Assembly (NCBI RefSeq): GCF_043557345.1 | Contig: NZ_JBIFFV010000007.1 | Location: 159,491 to 223,490, forward strand | Reading direction: 5' to 3' | DNA from: Sulfitobacter sp043557345 | Lineage (GTDB): Bacteria > Pseudomonadota > Alphaproteobacteria > Rhodobacterales > Rhodobacteraceae | DNA: 64,000 bases | Position numbers and translations under genes: made by a program | The notes under the pieces: generated by a model | The model's database searches: none | What the model saw: only the letters and a program-made list of their open reading frames with translations | Told to the model about the DNA's origin: nothing | In this document: in pieces, positions 10,708 through 19,177 of the stretch | How the letters are laid out: each line of letters begins with the position of its first letter | Position numbering within the stretch: the stretch's first letter is position 1

Positions 10708-12045
10708 TCAGCCGCGCGCCTTCACCACCTGCAACAGCGGCATCACCTGCGCCATCTCCGGCCCATGTTCCTGCCCCGTCAGCGCCAGACGCAAAGGCCG
10801 AAACAGCCCGCGCCCCTTGCGGCCCGTGGCTTCCTTGACCGCTGCGGTCCAGCTGGACCAAGTGGTCTCATCGAAAGGCATATCGGGCAGCAGCAACATG
10901 GCCTGCGCCACGAATTCGCGGTCTTCCTCGGCGATCACCGGCTCCGCCCCGTCGCGGAACATGGCCCACCAGGGGCCAAGATCCTTCAAGGTCGAGATAT
11001 TTTCGCGGGTCACGGCCCAGAACTGCGCCGCCTTGTCTTCCGGCACGCCAAGCGCCGTGATGTCGTCTTTTACGGCCTCCAGCGGCAATTGCTGCAAGTA
11101 GCGCCCCGTCAGCGGGAAGAGATCAGCCACGTCGAATTTCGTCGGGGCCGAGCCGAAGCGGTTGATGTCGAAGCCGTCGATCAACGCGGCCATCTCCGTG
11201 CGCAGCTCCACCGGATCGGAAGAGCCGAGCCGCGCCATCAGGCTCAGCAGCGCGAAGGGCTGGACCCCCTGCTCGCGCAGGTCGCGCAGCGCCAATGTGC
11301 CCAAACGCTTGCTCAGCGCCTCGCCCTGCGGGCCGGTCAGCAGCGAGTGATGCGCGAAGGAGGGCACCGCTGCATTGCCAAGCGCCTGCATGATCTGAAT
11401 TTGCGTGGCGGTGTTGGTCACATGGTCCGAGCCGCGCACCACATGGGTCACGCCCATCTCGGTGTCGTCGACGACGCTTGCCAACGTGTAAAGGATCTGC
11501 CCGTCGCCGCGGATGAGCACCGGATCACTGACCGAGGCCGCGTCGATGGAAATATCGCCAAGGATACCATCGTCCCATTCAATGCGCTCGTGATCGAGCT
11601 TGAACCGCCAGACCCCGTCGCCACGTTCGGCGCGCAGGGCCGCCTTCTCATCGTCCGACAGGTTCAGCGCGGCGCGGTCATAGACCGGTGGCTTGCCCAT
11701 GTTGAGCTGTTTCTTGCGTTTGAGGTCCAGCTCTGTCGGCGTCTCGAAAGCCTCGTAGAAACGGCCCTTGGCGCGCAGATCATCGGCGGCGGCGTGGTAG
11801 CGGTCCAGCCGCTCGGACTGACGCTCGACCCGGTCCCACTCAAGACCCAGCCATTCGAGGTCTTGCTTGATGCCGTCGACATATTCTTCCTTGCTGCGCT
11901 CGGGATCGGTGTCGTCGATGCGCAGGATGAAAGTGCCGCCCGCCTTGCGCGCGATGAGGTAGTTCATCAGCGCGGTGCGCAGGTTGCCCACGTGGATATA
12001 GCCAGTGGGGGACGGGGCGAAACGGGTGACTGTGGGGTTGGACAT
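10708..12045 (-). CDS. gltX: Glutamate-tRNA ligase
   Basis: 445-residue class I aminoacyl-tRNA synthetase of the GluRS group. It has the HIGH-type motif HVGN (18-21) after RFAPSPTG, and a KMSKS-type LSKRLG with K246. The opening SNPTVTRFAPSPTGYIHVGN and the reduced length resemble the second of the two GluRS forms carried by many alphaproteobacteria, so it might charge only a subset of tRNAs. The start at 12045 removes eleven non-homologous upstream residues. It is separated by 65 bases from the MORN gene and may be cotranscribed with it. Confidence 0.93.
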   Translation of the reverse strand: MSNPTVTRFAPSPTGYIHVGNLRTALMNYLIARKAGGTFILRIDDTDPERSKEEYVDGIKQDLEWLGLEWDRVERQSERLDRYHAAADDLRAKGRFYEAFETPTELDLKRKKQLNMGKPPVYDRAALNLSDDEKAALRAERGDGVWRFKLDHERIEWDDGILGDISIDAASVSDPVLIRGDGQILYTLASVVDDTEMGVTHVVRGSDHVTNTATQIQIMQALGNAAVPSFAHHSLLTGPQGEALSKRLGTLALRDLREQGVQPFALLSLMARLGSSDPVELRTEMAALIDGFDINRFGSAPTKFDVADLFPLTGRYLQQLPLEAVKDDITALGVPEDKAAQFWAVTRENISTLKDLGPWWAMFRDGAEPVIAEEDREFVAQAMLLLPDMPFDETTWSSWTAAVKEATGRKGRGLFRPLRLALTGQEHGPEMAQVMPLLQVVKARG

Positions 12046-12110
12046 CTGGCGTACTCCTGTTGCGCGCGGGCTTGCCACAGGGCGCGGGCGTTGTCCAGCA
12101 AAGGCGGGGG

Positions 12111-13655
12111 TCAGCCCCCGTCTGCTGCGGTGCCGGTCTGCGTGGGCGTGGCCTCTGACGTATCCGCGTCGGTGCTGTCTTCGGGCGCGGGTGTTTCGGT
12201 GGCCGCGTCCTCACCGTCAGCCTCTTCCGAAGCCGCATCCGCCGCCTCCGAGGTTTCGGCCCCGGCGCTCTCATCGCTCAGCGCGCCATTCTCCCATTCG
12301 CCCGAGGCTTCTTCGCCGCTGGCATAGCGCATGGTGCCGCTGCCCTGCCGCTTGCCCGCTTTGAACGTGCCCTCATAGACATCGCCATTGGCATAGGTCG
12401 CAACACCCTGACCTTCGATCTCGCCCTCGGTCCACGCGCCCTCATAGACGAAACCGCTGGCCATGGTGATCTTGCCCTGACCGTGGCGCTGGCCGTTCCT
12501 GAAGGCCCCCTCATAAACGGTGCCATCGGGATAGGTCGCCTTGCCCTGCCCATGCCGCTGGCCGTCCTGCCAGCCGCCCTCATAGCGGTAGCCATCGGCA
12601 TAGGTCATCACGCCCTGGCCATGATTGCGGGCATCCTTGAATTCGCCTTCATAGACCACGCCATTGGTATAGGTGGCGATGCCCTCGCCCTCGATCACCC
12701 CGGCGACCCATTCGCCCTCATAGGTGGAGCCATCGGGATAGGTGATCTTGCCCGTGCCATCGGCAAGATCATTGCGGAAGGTGCCGACATAGACCGACCC
12801 GTCGGGATAGGTCACCTGCCCCTCGCCTTCGATCTGCCCGGCCACCCAAGAGCCGGTGTAGACATAGCCATCGGTGCCGGTGAAGGTGCCCTGCCCATCG
12901 CGGCGGTCATCCTTGAAATCGCCCTCATAGGTGTCACCGTTTTCATAGGTGACCTTGCCCTTGCCCTCGCGGCGGCCCGCGACCAGCGTGCCTTCGTAGA
13001 CATCGCCGTTGGGCTGCGTCAACGTGCCGGAGCCGTCGATCTGGCCGTCTTTCCACTTGCCGACATAGACCAGCCCGTCGGGCATGGTCAGCGTGCCTTC
13101 GCCGCTGCGTTTGCCGGCTTCGATCGCGCCTTCATAGACCGCGCCATCGGGGTAGGTGATCGTGCCAACGCCCTGTTTGACGCCATCGACCCAATCGCCT
13201 TTGTATTCATAGCCACCGGGGCTTTGCATCACGCCCTTGCCGTGGTGCTTGGCGTTGCGAAACTCGCCCTCATAGCGCACGCCATTGGCGTAGATCGCCA
13301 CGCCCTGCCCCATGATCGCGCCCGCTTCCCATTCGCCTTCATAGGTGCCGCCATCGGCAAAGGTGATCTTGCCCAGCCCGTCGGGCTTGCCCTTGGCGAA
13401 ATTGCCCTCATAGACCGATCCGTTGGGGAAACGCGCGACGCCTTCGCCCTTGATCTCCCCCTCGACCCACTCGCCGGAATATTCATAGCCATTGGGCAGC
13501 TTATAGGTGCCGGTGCCATGCTGGAGACCGCCTTGAAAGGTGCCCTCATAGATGCCGCCGTCGTCATATTCCTTGGTCAGCACCTGCCCGTCCTGCGCCG
13601 CAAGCGGCGTGGCCAGAAGGGCGATCAGACAGAGGGGCAGGCTGCGGTGCAACAT
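12111..13655 (-). CDS. Exported MORN-repeat protein, 18 tandem repeats
   Basis: 514 residues. A signal peptide (1-20, ending PLAA) is followed by eighteen consecutive 23-residue MORN repeats (36 to about 449) of the pattern Y-E-G-x-F/W-x-x-G-x-x-x-G-x-G-x-x-x-Y-x-[ND]-G, then a partial repeat and an acidic, Ala/Thr-rich tail of about 50 residues that is probably disordered. Repeats 1-9 align one to one with 10-18, so the array arose by duplication of a nine-repeat block. MORN arrays form long beta-meander sheets, bind lipids or proteins and act as scaffolds. The periplasmic or secreted partner is unknown. Repeats are divergent at protein level, so the array is not a recent expansion. Confidence 0.9.
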   Translation of the reverse strand: MLHRSLPLCLIALLATPLAAQDGQVLTKEYDDGGIYEGTFQGGLQHGTGTYKLPNGYEYSGEWVEGEIKGEGVARFPNGSVYEGNFAKGKPDGLGKITFADGGTYEGEWEAGAIMGQGVAIYANGVRYEGEFRNAKHHGKGVMQSPGGYEYKGDWVDGVKQGVGTITYPDGAVYEGAIEAGKRSGEGTLTMPDGLVYVGKWKDGQIDGSGTLTQPNGDVYEGTLVAGRREGKGKVTYENGDTYEGDFKDDRRDGQGTFTGTDGYVYTGSWVAGQIEGEGQVTYPDGSVYVGTFRNDLADGTGKITYPDGSTYEGEWVAGVIEGEGIATYTNGVVYEGEFKDARNHGQGVMTYADGYRYEGGWQDGQRHGQGKATYPDGTVYEGAFRNGQRHGQGKITMASGFVYEGAWTEGEIEGQGVATYANGDVYEGTFKAGKRQGSGTMRYASGEEASGEWENGALSDESAGAETSEAADAASEEADGEDAATETPAPEDSTDADTSEATPTQTGTAADGG

Positions 13656-13847
13656 GGGCGGAAATTCCCGATCTCGTTAAGTGGCATTTGGCCCGAGGTT
13701 ACGGGTGATGGCGGGCAGAGGCAACGTGTTTGCAAGACGGGCGCGCCGGTTTGGGCGGATCCCGCGCTGCCGTGCCTGCGCGCAGGGGTTTCGCCCCCCG
13801 CCCGATCTGCTAGATCCACCTGACGCCTGCCAACACGGAGCCGCGCC

Positions 13848-15287
13848 ATGTCAGACCGTTTCCGCCTCACCCTCGGGCAGTTGAACCCGACCGCCGGTGA
13901 TCTGCCCGGGAACGCGGCATTGGCCCGCGACGCCTGGCAGGCCGGACGCGACGCAGGCGCGCAGATGGTCGCCCTGCCCGAACGCTTCCTGGCAGGGCAT
14001 GACGCAGAAGAACTGTTCCAGAACCCTGCCTACCAGCGCGATGTCCTGGCGCAGCTTGAAGCACTGGCCGCGCATTGCGCCGATGGCCCCGCCTTGGCTT
14101 TGGGCGCACCTTGGGTCGCGGCGGGCAAGATCCACAACGCTTACCTCATCCTGCAAGGCGGAAAGATTGCCCAAAGGGTGCTGCAACACGCGCCCCGCCC
14201 GCGCGGTCTGTTCGATCCCGCGCCGATCAGCGGCCCCTATGCGGTGGCGGGGCTGCGCATAGGCTCTCCCATCGGCGCGGATGGTGAGACGGGCGACGTG
14301 GCCGAAACCCAGGCCGAGACGGGGGCCGAACTGCTGCTGATCCCCAATGCCACGCCCCATCTGCGCGGCGCGATGGAGCGGCGCCTCAACCACATGGTCG
14401 CGCGGGTGATCGAGACGGAACTGCCGGTGATCCACCTCAATAGGACTGGCGGCGCGGATGAGACGGTCTTTGACGGCGCCACATTCGCGCTGAACCCCGG
14501 CGGCAAGCTGGCATTGCAGATGCCCGCCTTCGACACGGCGCTTGCTCATGTCGATCTGGCGCGCGGACCGGAGGGCTGGCGGATCGTGGAAAGCGCCTTC
14601 GCGCCGCAGCCGGAGGCACAGGAACGGGACTACCGCGCCTTGGTCGTGGGGCTGCGGGACTATGTTGCCAAAACCGGCGCCTCGAAGGTGGTGATGGAAC
14701 AGGCAGAGGGGAACGATACCGCGCTCGCGGCAGCGATAGCCCGGGATGCTTTGGGGGCCAAAAATGTCCGTCAGATCGCAGTCCCTACGGAGGGTGATCT
14801 ACATGCCACGCTGCACGAAACCCTGGCAGAGCTGGGCGCGAAGGGCGGCGCCGACACCCTCGCCCTGCCCCTGCGCGACCTGATCCTGCGTGCGCTGGCC
14901 GGTGACGCCGGGGAAATATTGCTTTCGCCGCAGAACAAATCCGCCGCCGTGATGGGACAAGGGGCCATATCCGGCGATTTCAACCCGATCAAAGACCTGT
15001 ATCAAACGGAAGTGCATGCGCTTTGCCAGTGGCGCAACAAGACCCACCACCCGTGGATGCTCGGCCCGGCGAACACGGTGCTGCGCCTCTCCGAACCATC
15101 CGCAGAGGATAGGCAGTTGGATGATATCCTGCACATTTTGCAGAACGCGCAGGGCAGTGCGGAGGACTGCGCCGCGGCGGGGCTGGACCGGCAGACCGCC
15201 CGAAGTGTCGCAGAACGCCTCCGCAGCCGCTCACGAAACAGCCGTTCCACCCCGGGCCCACGCATTTCCTCCACACGTGCCACATGA
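13848..15287 (+). CDS. NadE-like protein without catalytic residues (probable pseudoenzyme)
   Basis: 479 residues with the overall layout of glutamine-dependent NAD+ synthetase: an N-terminal nitrilase-like domain (1 to about 260), then a synthetase-like domain with NPIKDLYQTEV (379-389) and a PGPRIS tail. The usual enzyme is about 550 residues. Glutaminase Glu is kept (E45), but the Lys position reads Q113, and the Cys motif PICED reads PIGAD (141-145). The ATP pyrophosphatase loop SGGIDS reads AEGNDT (286-291), and about 60 residues after it are missing. The frame is intact and GC-rich like its neighbours, so it does not look like a decaying gene. It probably cannot make NAD; a regulatory or binding role is inference. 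Confidence 0.8.
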   Translation: MSDRFRLTLGQLNPTAGDLPGNAALARDAWQAGRDAGAQMVALPERFLAGHDAEELFQNPAYQRDVLAQLEALAAHCADGPALALGAPWVAAGKIHNAYLILQGGKIAQRVLQHAPRPRGLFDPAPISGPYAVAGLRIGSPIGADGETGDVAETQAETGAELLLIPNATPHLRGAMERRLNHMVARVIETELPVIHLNRTGGADETVFDGATFALNPGGKLALQMPAFDTALAHVDLARGPEGWRIVESAFAPQPEAQERDYRALVVGLRDYVAKTGASKVVMEQAEGNDTALAAAIARDALGAKNVRQIAVPTEGDLHATLHETLAELGAKGGADTLALPLRDLILRALAGDAGEILLSPQNKSAAVMGQGAISGDFNPIKDLYQTEVHALCQWRNKTHHPWMLGPANTVLRLSEPSAEDRQLDDILHILQNAQGSAEDCAAAGLDRQTARSVAERLRSRSRNSRSTPGPRISSTRAT

Positions 15288-15534
15288 TGCGGCGACAGCC
15301 CATAACGTCGCGCCCAACGCTTGGGTTTCCAACAAACTGCACAGCCGCGGAGGCAGGCATCATTCCGCCGATGCCGGGCAGTTTGCCGCTCAAATATGCA
15401 GCAAAAGGGCGCAACGGCTCAGCACTCCGCGAACAGCGTGGAACGAACCCTCTTTCCCATTGTTGTCCGAACACGACCAACAACGGCGCCGGACATCCCG
15501 CAGGGCACTCCCCGCCGAACAGAAAGGGTAAGAG

Positions 15535-16215
15535 ATGAATATCGTCAAACTTGGAATGGTATCCGCCATCGCTCTGGGTGCCGCTGCACCCGTCTATGCA
15601 CAATCGGCCGAAGCCTATGCGGCAACCGATCTCAACATCCGTTCGGGCCCCGGCCCTCAGTATGACATCGTCGGCGTCATCCCCGGTGGCGAAGCTGCCA
15701 TGGTGGAAGGCTGCCTTGACGGCCAATCTTGGTGCCAAGTCTCCTTTGGCGACGCGACAGGTTGGTCCTATTCCGATTACCTCGCCGTTGAAGTCGAAGA
15801 GCAGGCTGTGGCCCTGACCACGCGCCCCGCGACCGTCGAAGTGGGCACCGTGACCTATGAAGACCCCGAAGGCACCGCCGAGAATGAAACCGCTGGCGCT
15901 GCTGCTGGCGCGACGATTGGTGCGCTGACGGCCTATGCCGTGGGTGGCCCGATCGGTGGCATTATCGCGGGTGGCATTGCCGGTGGCGCCGCTGGCTCCG
16001 CCGCCGCTGAACCCGAAGAATCCACCATCACCTACGTCCGCGAGAACCCGGTCGAAACCGTGTACCTCGACGGTGAAGTCGTGGTCGGCGCGGGAATCCC
16101 TACATCGGTAACCACCTATGAGGTGCCGGAATCCACATACCGCTATGTGAACATCAACGGCGCGACCGTGATCGTCGATAACGAGACCAACCTGATCGTC
16201 GACGTTGTACGCTAA
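15535..16215 (+). CDS. Exported SH3-domain protein with glycine-zipper and DUF1236-like C-terminus
   Basis: 226 residues. A signal peptide (1-22, ending VYA) is followed by a bacterial SH3 domain (about 28-85) containing LNIRSGPGPQYDIVG and a CxxxxxxWC pair. A Gly/Ala-rich zipper segment (about 121-156) could span or insert into a membrane, and the C-terminal region (about 160-226) with ETVYLDGEVVVGAGIP and YRYVNINGATVIVD resembles DUF1236. Such proteins are periplasmic or outer-membrane associated in alphaproteobacteria; the precise role is unknown. A GGGTAAGAG ribosome-binding site lies upstream and an intrinsic terminator follows the stop. Monocistronic. Confidence 0.82.
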   Translation: MNIVKLGMVSAIALGAAAPVYAQSAEAYAATDLNIRSGPGPQYDIVGVIPGGEAAMVEGCLDGQSWCQVSFGDATGWSYSDYLAVEVEEQAVALTTRPATVEVGTVTYEDPEGTAENETAGAAAGATIGALTAYAVGGPIGGIIAGGIAGGAAGSAAAEPEESTITYVRENPVETVYLDGEVVVGAGIPTSVTTYEVPESTYRYVNINGATVIVDNETNLIVDVVR

Positions 16216-16237
16216 GCCGTCACAGGGTTAGCTAAAG

Positions 16238-16271
16238 AAGGCTCGGAGCGTGATCTCCGGGCCTTTTCTTT
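16238..16271 (+). terminator. Intrinsic terminator after the SH3-domain gene
   Basis: An 11-bp stem AAGGCTCGGAG with CTCCGGGCCTT (one T-G pair), a six-base loop CGTGAT, then TTCTTT. Confidence 0.85.
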
Positions 16272-16318
16272 GCCCGAAGATTGGGGCTAGCATGGGGCAG
16301 CAAGTGCAGGGAGCCAGC

Positions 16319-16693
16319 ATGATCGCCGTCATTTTCGAAGTCTTCCCCGACCCAGACCGCCGCGCGGAGTACCTCGATATCGCAGCCAAGATGCGGCCGC
16401 TGTTGGAAGAGGTGGACGGTTTTATCTCTGTCGAACGGTTCCAAAGCCTGACCAACCCCGAGAAACTGCTTTCGCTATCCTTCTTCCGCGACGAAGAGGC
16501 GGTGCAAAACTGGCGCAAGCTGACCGCCCATCGCGGCGCGCAGGCCGCAGGGCGCGAGGGGATATTTATCGACTACCACCTGCGCATTGCCCATGTGATC
16601 CGCGACTATGGCATGTTCGACCGCGCCGAAGCGCCACAGGACAGCCGGGATATCCACCCGCCGCGGCCCGCGCCCACGGCAGGTCGCGCCTAA
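16319..16693 (+). CDS. Antibiotic biosynthesis monooxygenase (ABM)-domain protein
   Basis: 124 residues with a dimeric alpha/beta barrel ABM fold: MIAVIFEVFPDP at the first strand, a central VDGFISVERFQSL and LLSLSFFRDEEAVQNWR. Members include quinol monooxygenases and heme-degrading HmoA-like enzymes, but no residue here pins down the substrate. The start at 16319 has an AGGGAG ribosome-binding site five bases upstream; earlier in-frame starts at 16250 or 16292 overlap the preceding terminator region. The last four bases overlap the convergent photolyase stop (CTAA). Confidence 0.8.
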   Translation: MIAVIFEVFPDPDRRAEYLDIAAKMRPLLEEVDGFISVERFQSLTNPEKLLSLSFFRDEEAVQNWRKLTAHRGAQAAGREGIFIDYHLRIAHVIRDYGMFDRAEAPQDSRDIHPPRPAPTAGRA

Positions 16694-18219
16694 ACCGTCT
16701 CGCCCGCGTCCAACCGTTGCAACCATCTATCCGCATCGCGCAGAACCGCCTCACGCCGGTCGGCATCCATACGGTCCCAGGTGGCATAGATGTTCTTCAT
16801 CCGCATATTGCCCTGAAACCGTTCGCGATGGCGGTCAAGGAAATGCCAGTAGAGCAGGTTGAACGGGCAAGCCTTCGGCCCCGCCTTGGTGCTGACGCTG
16901 TAGCTGCACCCTTTGCAGTAATCCGACATGCGATTGATATAGGCCCCGGAGGAGACATAGGGTTTCGAGGCGATCACCCCGCCATCGGCGAATTGGCTCA
17001 TGCCCACCGTGTTGGGCGCTTCGACCCATTCATAGGCGTCCGCATAGACCTCTAGATACCACTCATGCACCTGATGCGGGTCGACCCCCGCCAGCAGGGC
17101 GAAATTGCCCGTCACCATCAGCCGTTGGATATGGTGGGCATAGGCGTGTTTCTGGGTCTGCCCCACGGCCTGCCGCAAGCAATTCATCTGCGTCGCGGCC
17201 CCCCAGTAGAAGGCGGGCAAGTCCCGATCATGGCGCAGCACATTGCGCGCCACATAGTCCGGCCCTTCGAGGAAATAGATGCCGCGCACATATTCGCGCC
17301 AACCGAGGATCTGGCGGATGAACCCTTCGGCGGCGTTGATCGGCACGTCTCCTGCCTGCCACGCTTCCTCGGCGGCGCGGCAGACCTCCATGGGGTCCAG
17401 CAGTCCGAGGTTCAGATAGGGCGAGATCAGCGCGTGAAAGAGATAGGGCTGCCCCTCCAGCATCGCGTCCTGATAGTCGCCAAAGCGCGGCAGGGCATGG
17501 GCGATGAAATGACCCAGCACCTGCAAGGCTTCCGCGCGCGTTGTGGCAAAGTCAAAGGGGTGCAGATCGCCGAAGTTATCGCCATAGCGCGCCGCCACCA
17601 GTTCCAGCACCGCCTCCACCTCGGCATCCGGAGCGAAGGTCAGCGGGCCGGGGATATCAAGCCCCTCCTTCGGAGGTTTGCGGTTGTCGTGGTCGAAATT
17701 CCACTTGCCGCCCGCGGGGGCGTCGCCCTCCATCAGCAACCCTGTCTCGCGGCGCATCTCGCGATAGAAGTATTCCATCCTGAGCGCCTTGCGCCCCTCG
17801 GCCCAATCCTCAAACCGTTTGCGGCTGGCGATGAAACGGTCGTCCGGCAAAAGCCGGGTGGGGATCGGCGCGTGGGTTAGCTTGTTGATCAGACGCCACT
17901 CCCCCGGCTCAGTCACGATCACCTCGCCCGCGCCCGTCTCCCCGGCCCGGCGGAGCAATTCGCCGACGATCGAACCCGCATTCTCGGGATCGTCCAAGGG
18001 GGTGTAGCGCAGCGTCCAGCCGTCTTTCTCCAACGCACGGGCGAACTTGCGCATCGCGGCAAAGACCAGTGCAATTTTCTTAGGATGGTGGCGGACATAT
18101 TCCGCCTCCTGCGCCACTTCGGCCATGACCACCACATCGCGCGCCTTGTCGGCCGCGCGCAGGGACGACAGGTTCAGCGAGAGTTGATCGCCCAGAACCA
18201 GCACTAGACGGCTCACCAT
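16690..18219 (-). CDS. phrB: FeS-type bacterial cryptochrome/(6-4) photolyase
   Basis: 509 residues, very close in length to Agrobacterium PhrB and Rhodobacter CryB. Four cysteines that would bind the 4Fe-4S cluster are at 347, 435, 438 and 451; the spacing matches the cluster cysteines of PhrB with a constant offset of three. The N-terminal half begins LVLVLGDQLS, typical of the group, and the C-terminal half holds the FAD pocket. These enzymes repair (6-4) photoproducts or sense blue light, using FAD and a ribolumazine antenna. The start at 18219 overlaps the stop of the upstream SDR gene (ATGGTGA), so the two are coupled. Confidence 0.93.
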   Translation of the reverse strand: MVSRLVLVLGDQLSLNLSSLRAADKARDVVVMAEVAQEAEYVRHHPKKIALVFAAMRKFARALEKDGWTLRYTPLDDPENAGSIVGELLRRAGETGAGEVIVTEPGEWRLINKLTHAPIPTRLLPDDRFIASRKRFEDWAEGRKALRMEYFYREMRRETGLLMEGDAPAGGKWNFDHDNRKPPKEGLDIPGPLTFAPDAEVEAVLELVAARYGDNFGDLHPFDFATTRAEALQVLGHFIAHALPRFGDYQDAMLEGQPYLFHALISPYLNLGLLDPMEVCRAAEEAWQAGDVPINAAEGFIRQILGWREYVRGIYFLEGPDYVARNVLRHDRDLPAFYWGAATQMNCLRQAVGQTQKHAYAHHIQRLMVTGNFALLAGVDPHQVHEWYLEVYADAYEWVEAPNTVGMSQFADGGVIASKPYVSSGAYINRMSDYCKGCSYSVSTKAGPKACPFNLLYWHFLDRHRERFQGNMRMKNIYATWDRMDADRREAVLRDADRWLQRLDAGETV

Positions 18220-18893
18220 GGCACCGCCTTTCCGGCCCAATCAAAGAACCCGCCGCTCGCCTCCGGGGTCAGCCCGTCGATCACCCGCAACAGATTGCCC
18301 GCCGCTTCGGGAGCCGGAACAGCCGGATGGCGGCCAAGGTATTTCTCCGTGAAGGGCGTCTCTACCGTGCCGGGGTGTAGCGCCACGCAGATGCTTTGCG
18401 GATGAGAGCGGGTCAGTTCGATCGCGGCGGTATGCACGATCTGGTTCACCGCCGCCTTGGCGCTGCGGTAGCTGATCCAACCGCCCAGACGGTTGTCCCC
18501 GATGGAGCCGACCCGCGCCGAGAGCACGGCGAAAACCGCCCGCCTGTCGCGCGGCAAGAGCCGCCCCGCGTGTCGCAGGACCAGCGCCGGGCCGACGGCG
18601 TTGAGCGCGAATTGATCCAGCATTGCCTTTTGCGTGATGGCGCGCAGCGACTTTTCCGGCGTGGCCCCGTCGATCTCCAACGCGCCGGTGGCGACGATCA
18701 CCGCGTCGAAAGGGCCGCTCAGCCCCTCCAGCGCCGCATTGACAGATGCCTCATCGGTCAGGTCCAGCCCATCGCTGGCGCGAGAGAACGCCGTTACCTC
18801 ATCGCCGCGCGCGCGCAGCGCCTCGCTCAGCGCCGCGCCGATCCCGCCACTGGCCCCGATCACCAGCACCCGCGCGCTCACGCCGCCGCCCAT
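18213..18893 (-). CDS. Short-chain dehydrogenase/reductase, C-factor-like
   Basis: 226 residues with a Rossmann fold: nucleotide-binding GASGGIG (13-19) and the catalytic YxxxK pair Y142/K146 in SYRSAKAAV. The substrate-loop sequence LHPGTVETPFTEKY resembles CsgA/C-factor-type SDRs found beside photolyases in marine bacteria. It overlaps the FeS photolyase gene by seven bases and is upstream of it, so both proteins come from one mRNA; this suggests a link with light or oxidative stress but does not give a substrate. Confidence 0.85.
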   Translation of the reverse strand: MGGGVSARVLVIGASGGIGAALSEALRARGDEVTAFSRASDGLDLTDEASVNAALEGLSGPFDAVIVATGALEIDGATPEKSLRAITQKAMLDQFALNAVGPALVLRHAGRLLPRDRRAVFAVLSARVGSIGDNRLGGWISYRSAKAAVNQIVHTAAIELTRSHPQSICVALHPGTVETPFTEKYLGRHPAVPAPEAAGNLLRVIDGLTPEASGGFFDWAGKAVPW

Positions 18894-18983
18894 GGTATCG
18901 CTTGTCGCTGCATCCCGATCTCCCTTGCTAATAGGCAGATAGGCGGCGCTGACGCAGGGGCAAACAAAAGCCGCAACACCCCC

Positions 18984-19011
18984 TTTTCATTTGAAAAGAC
19001 GGGCGTATAAC
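18984..19011 (+). promoter_or_regulatory. Candidate leuA leader promoter
   Basis: TTTTCA (18984-18989) and TATAAC (19006-19011) are 16 bases apart; the -10 matches five of six consensus positions. Transcription would begin about seven bases on, at 19018-19019, that is at the ATG of the leader peptide. Confidence 0.5.
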
Positions 19012-19018
19012 TACTGCC

Positions 19019-19105
19019 ATGACACAGGCCGTCCATATCCCGACCCTGCCGCGCAACTGCGCGGGCCTGCTGCGCGCCAACTTGCTGCACCTAATCCGCC
19101 TCTGA
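19019..19105 (+). CDS. leuL: Leucine-rich leader peptide of leuA (LeuL-like)
   Basis: A 28-codon open frame 72 bases before leuA. Seven of its 28 residues are Leu, six of them in the second half (LLRANLLHLIRL), including the rarer codons TTG and CTA. This is the hallmark of a transcription-attenuation leader that senses charged tRNA-Leu. There is no Shine-Dalgarno sequence, and the best promoter would start the RNA at or one base before the ATG, so it may be translated as a leaderless message, as reported for trpL in Sinorhizobium. The stop codon lies in the 5' arm of the following hairpin. Confidence 0.75.
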   Translation: MTQAVHIPTLPRNCAGLLRANLLHLIRL

Positions 19106-19134
19106 GCGTGCCCTTCGGCGCGCCCGCTCAGAGG
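19072..19134 (+). promoter_or_regulatory. Attenuator structure ahead of leuA
   Basis: A perfect 10-bp stem CCTCTGAGCG/CGCTCAGAGG (19099-19108 with 19125-19134) encloses a smaller stem. GGCGCGC (19117-19123) in that loop can instead pair with GCGCGCC (19072-19078) inside the leader reading frame, so two exclusive folds are possible. No T run follows, so termination could be weak, Rho-assisted, or control could be translational. Confidence 0.6.
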
Positions 19135-19177
19135 GATGTGTCGCGCGCCAAGGATACCAGCAAAGAAAGAACCCAGG

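Noticed and set aside
12300..13560. Periodic 69-base pattern that could be mistaken for a CRISPR or satellite array
   Set aside because: The period equals 23 codons of a MORN repeat and the units are divergent at DNA level, with no spacers.
12483..13823. 446-codon plus-strand frame with regular repeats opposite the MORN gene
   Set aside because: The periodicity is the mirror of the MORN repeats; the minus-strand protein has signal peptide and family consensus.
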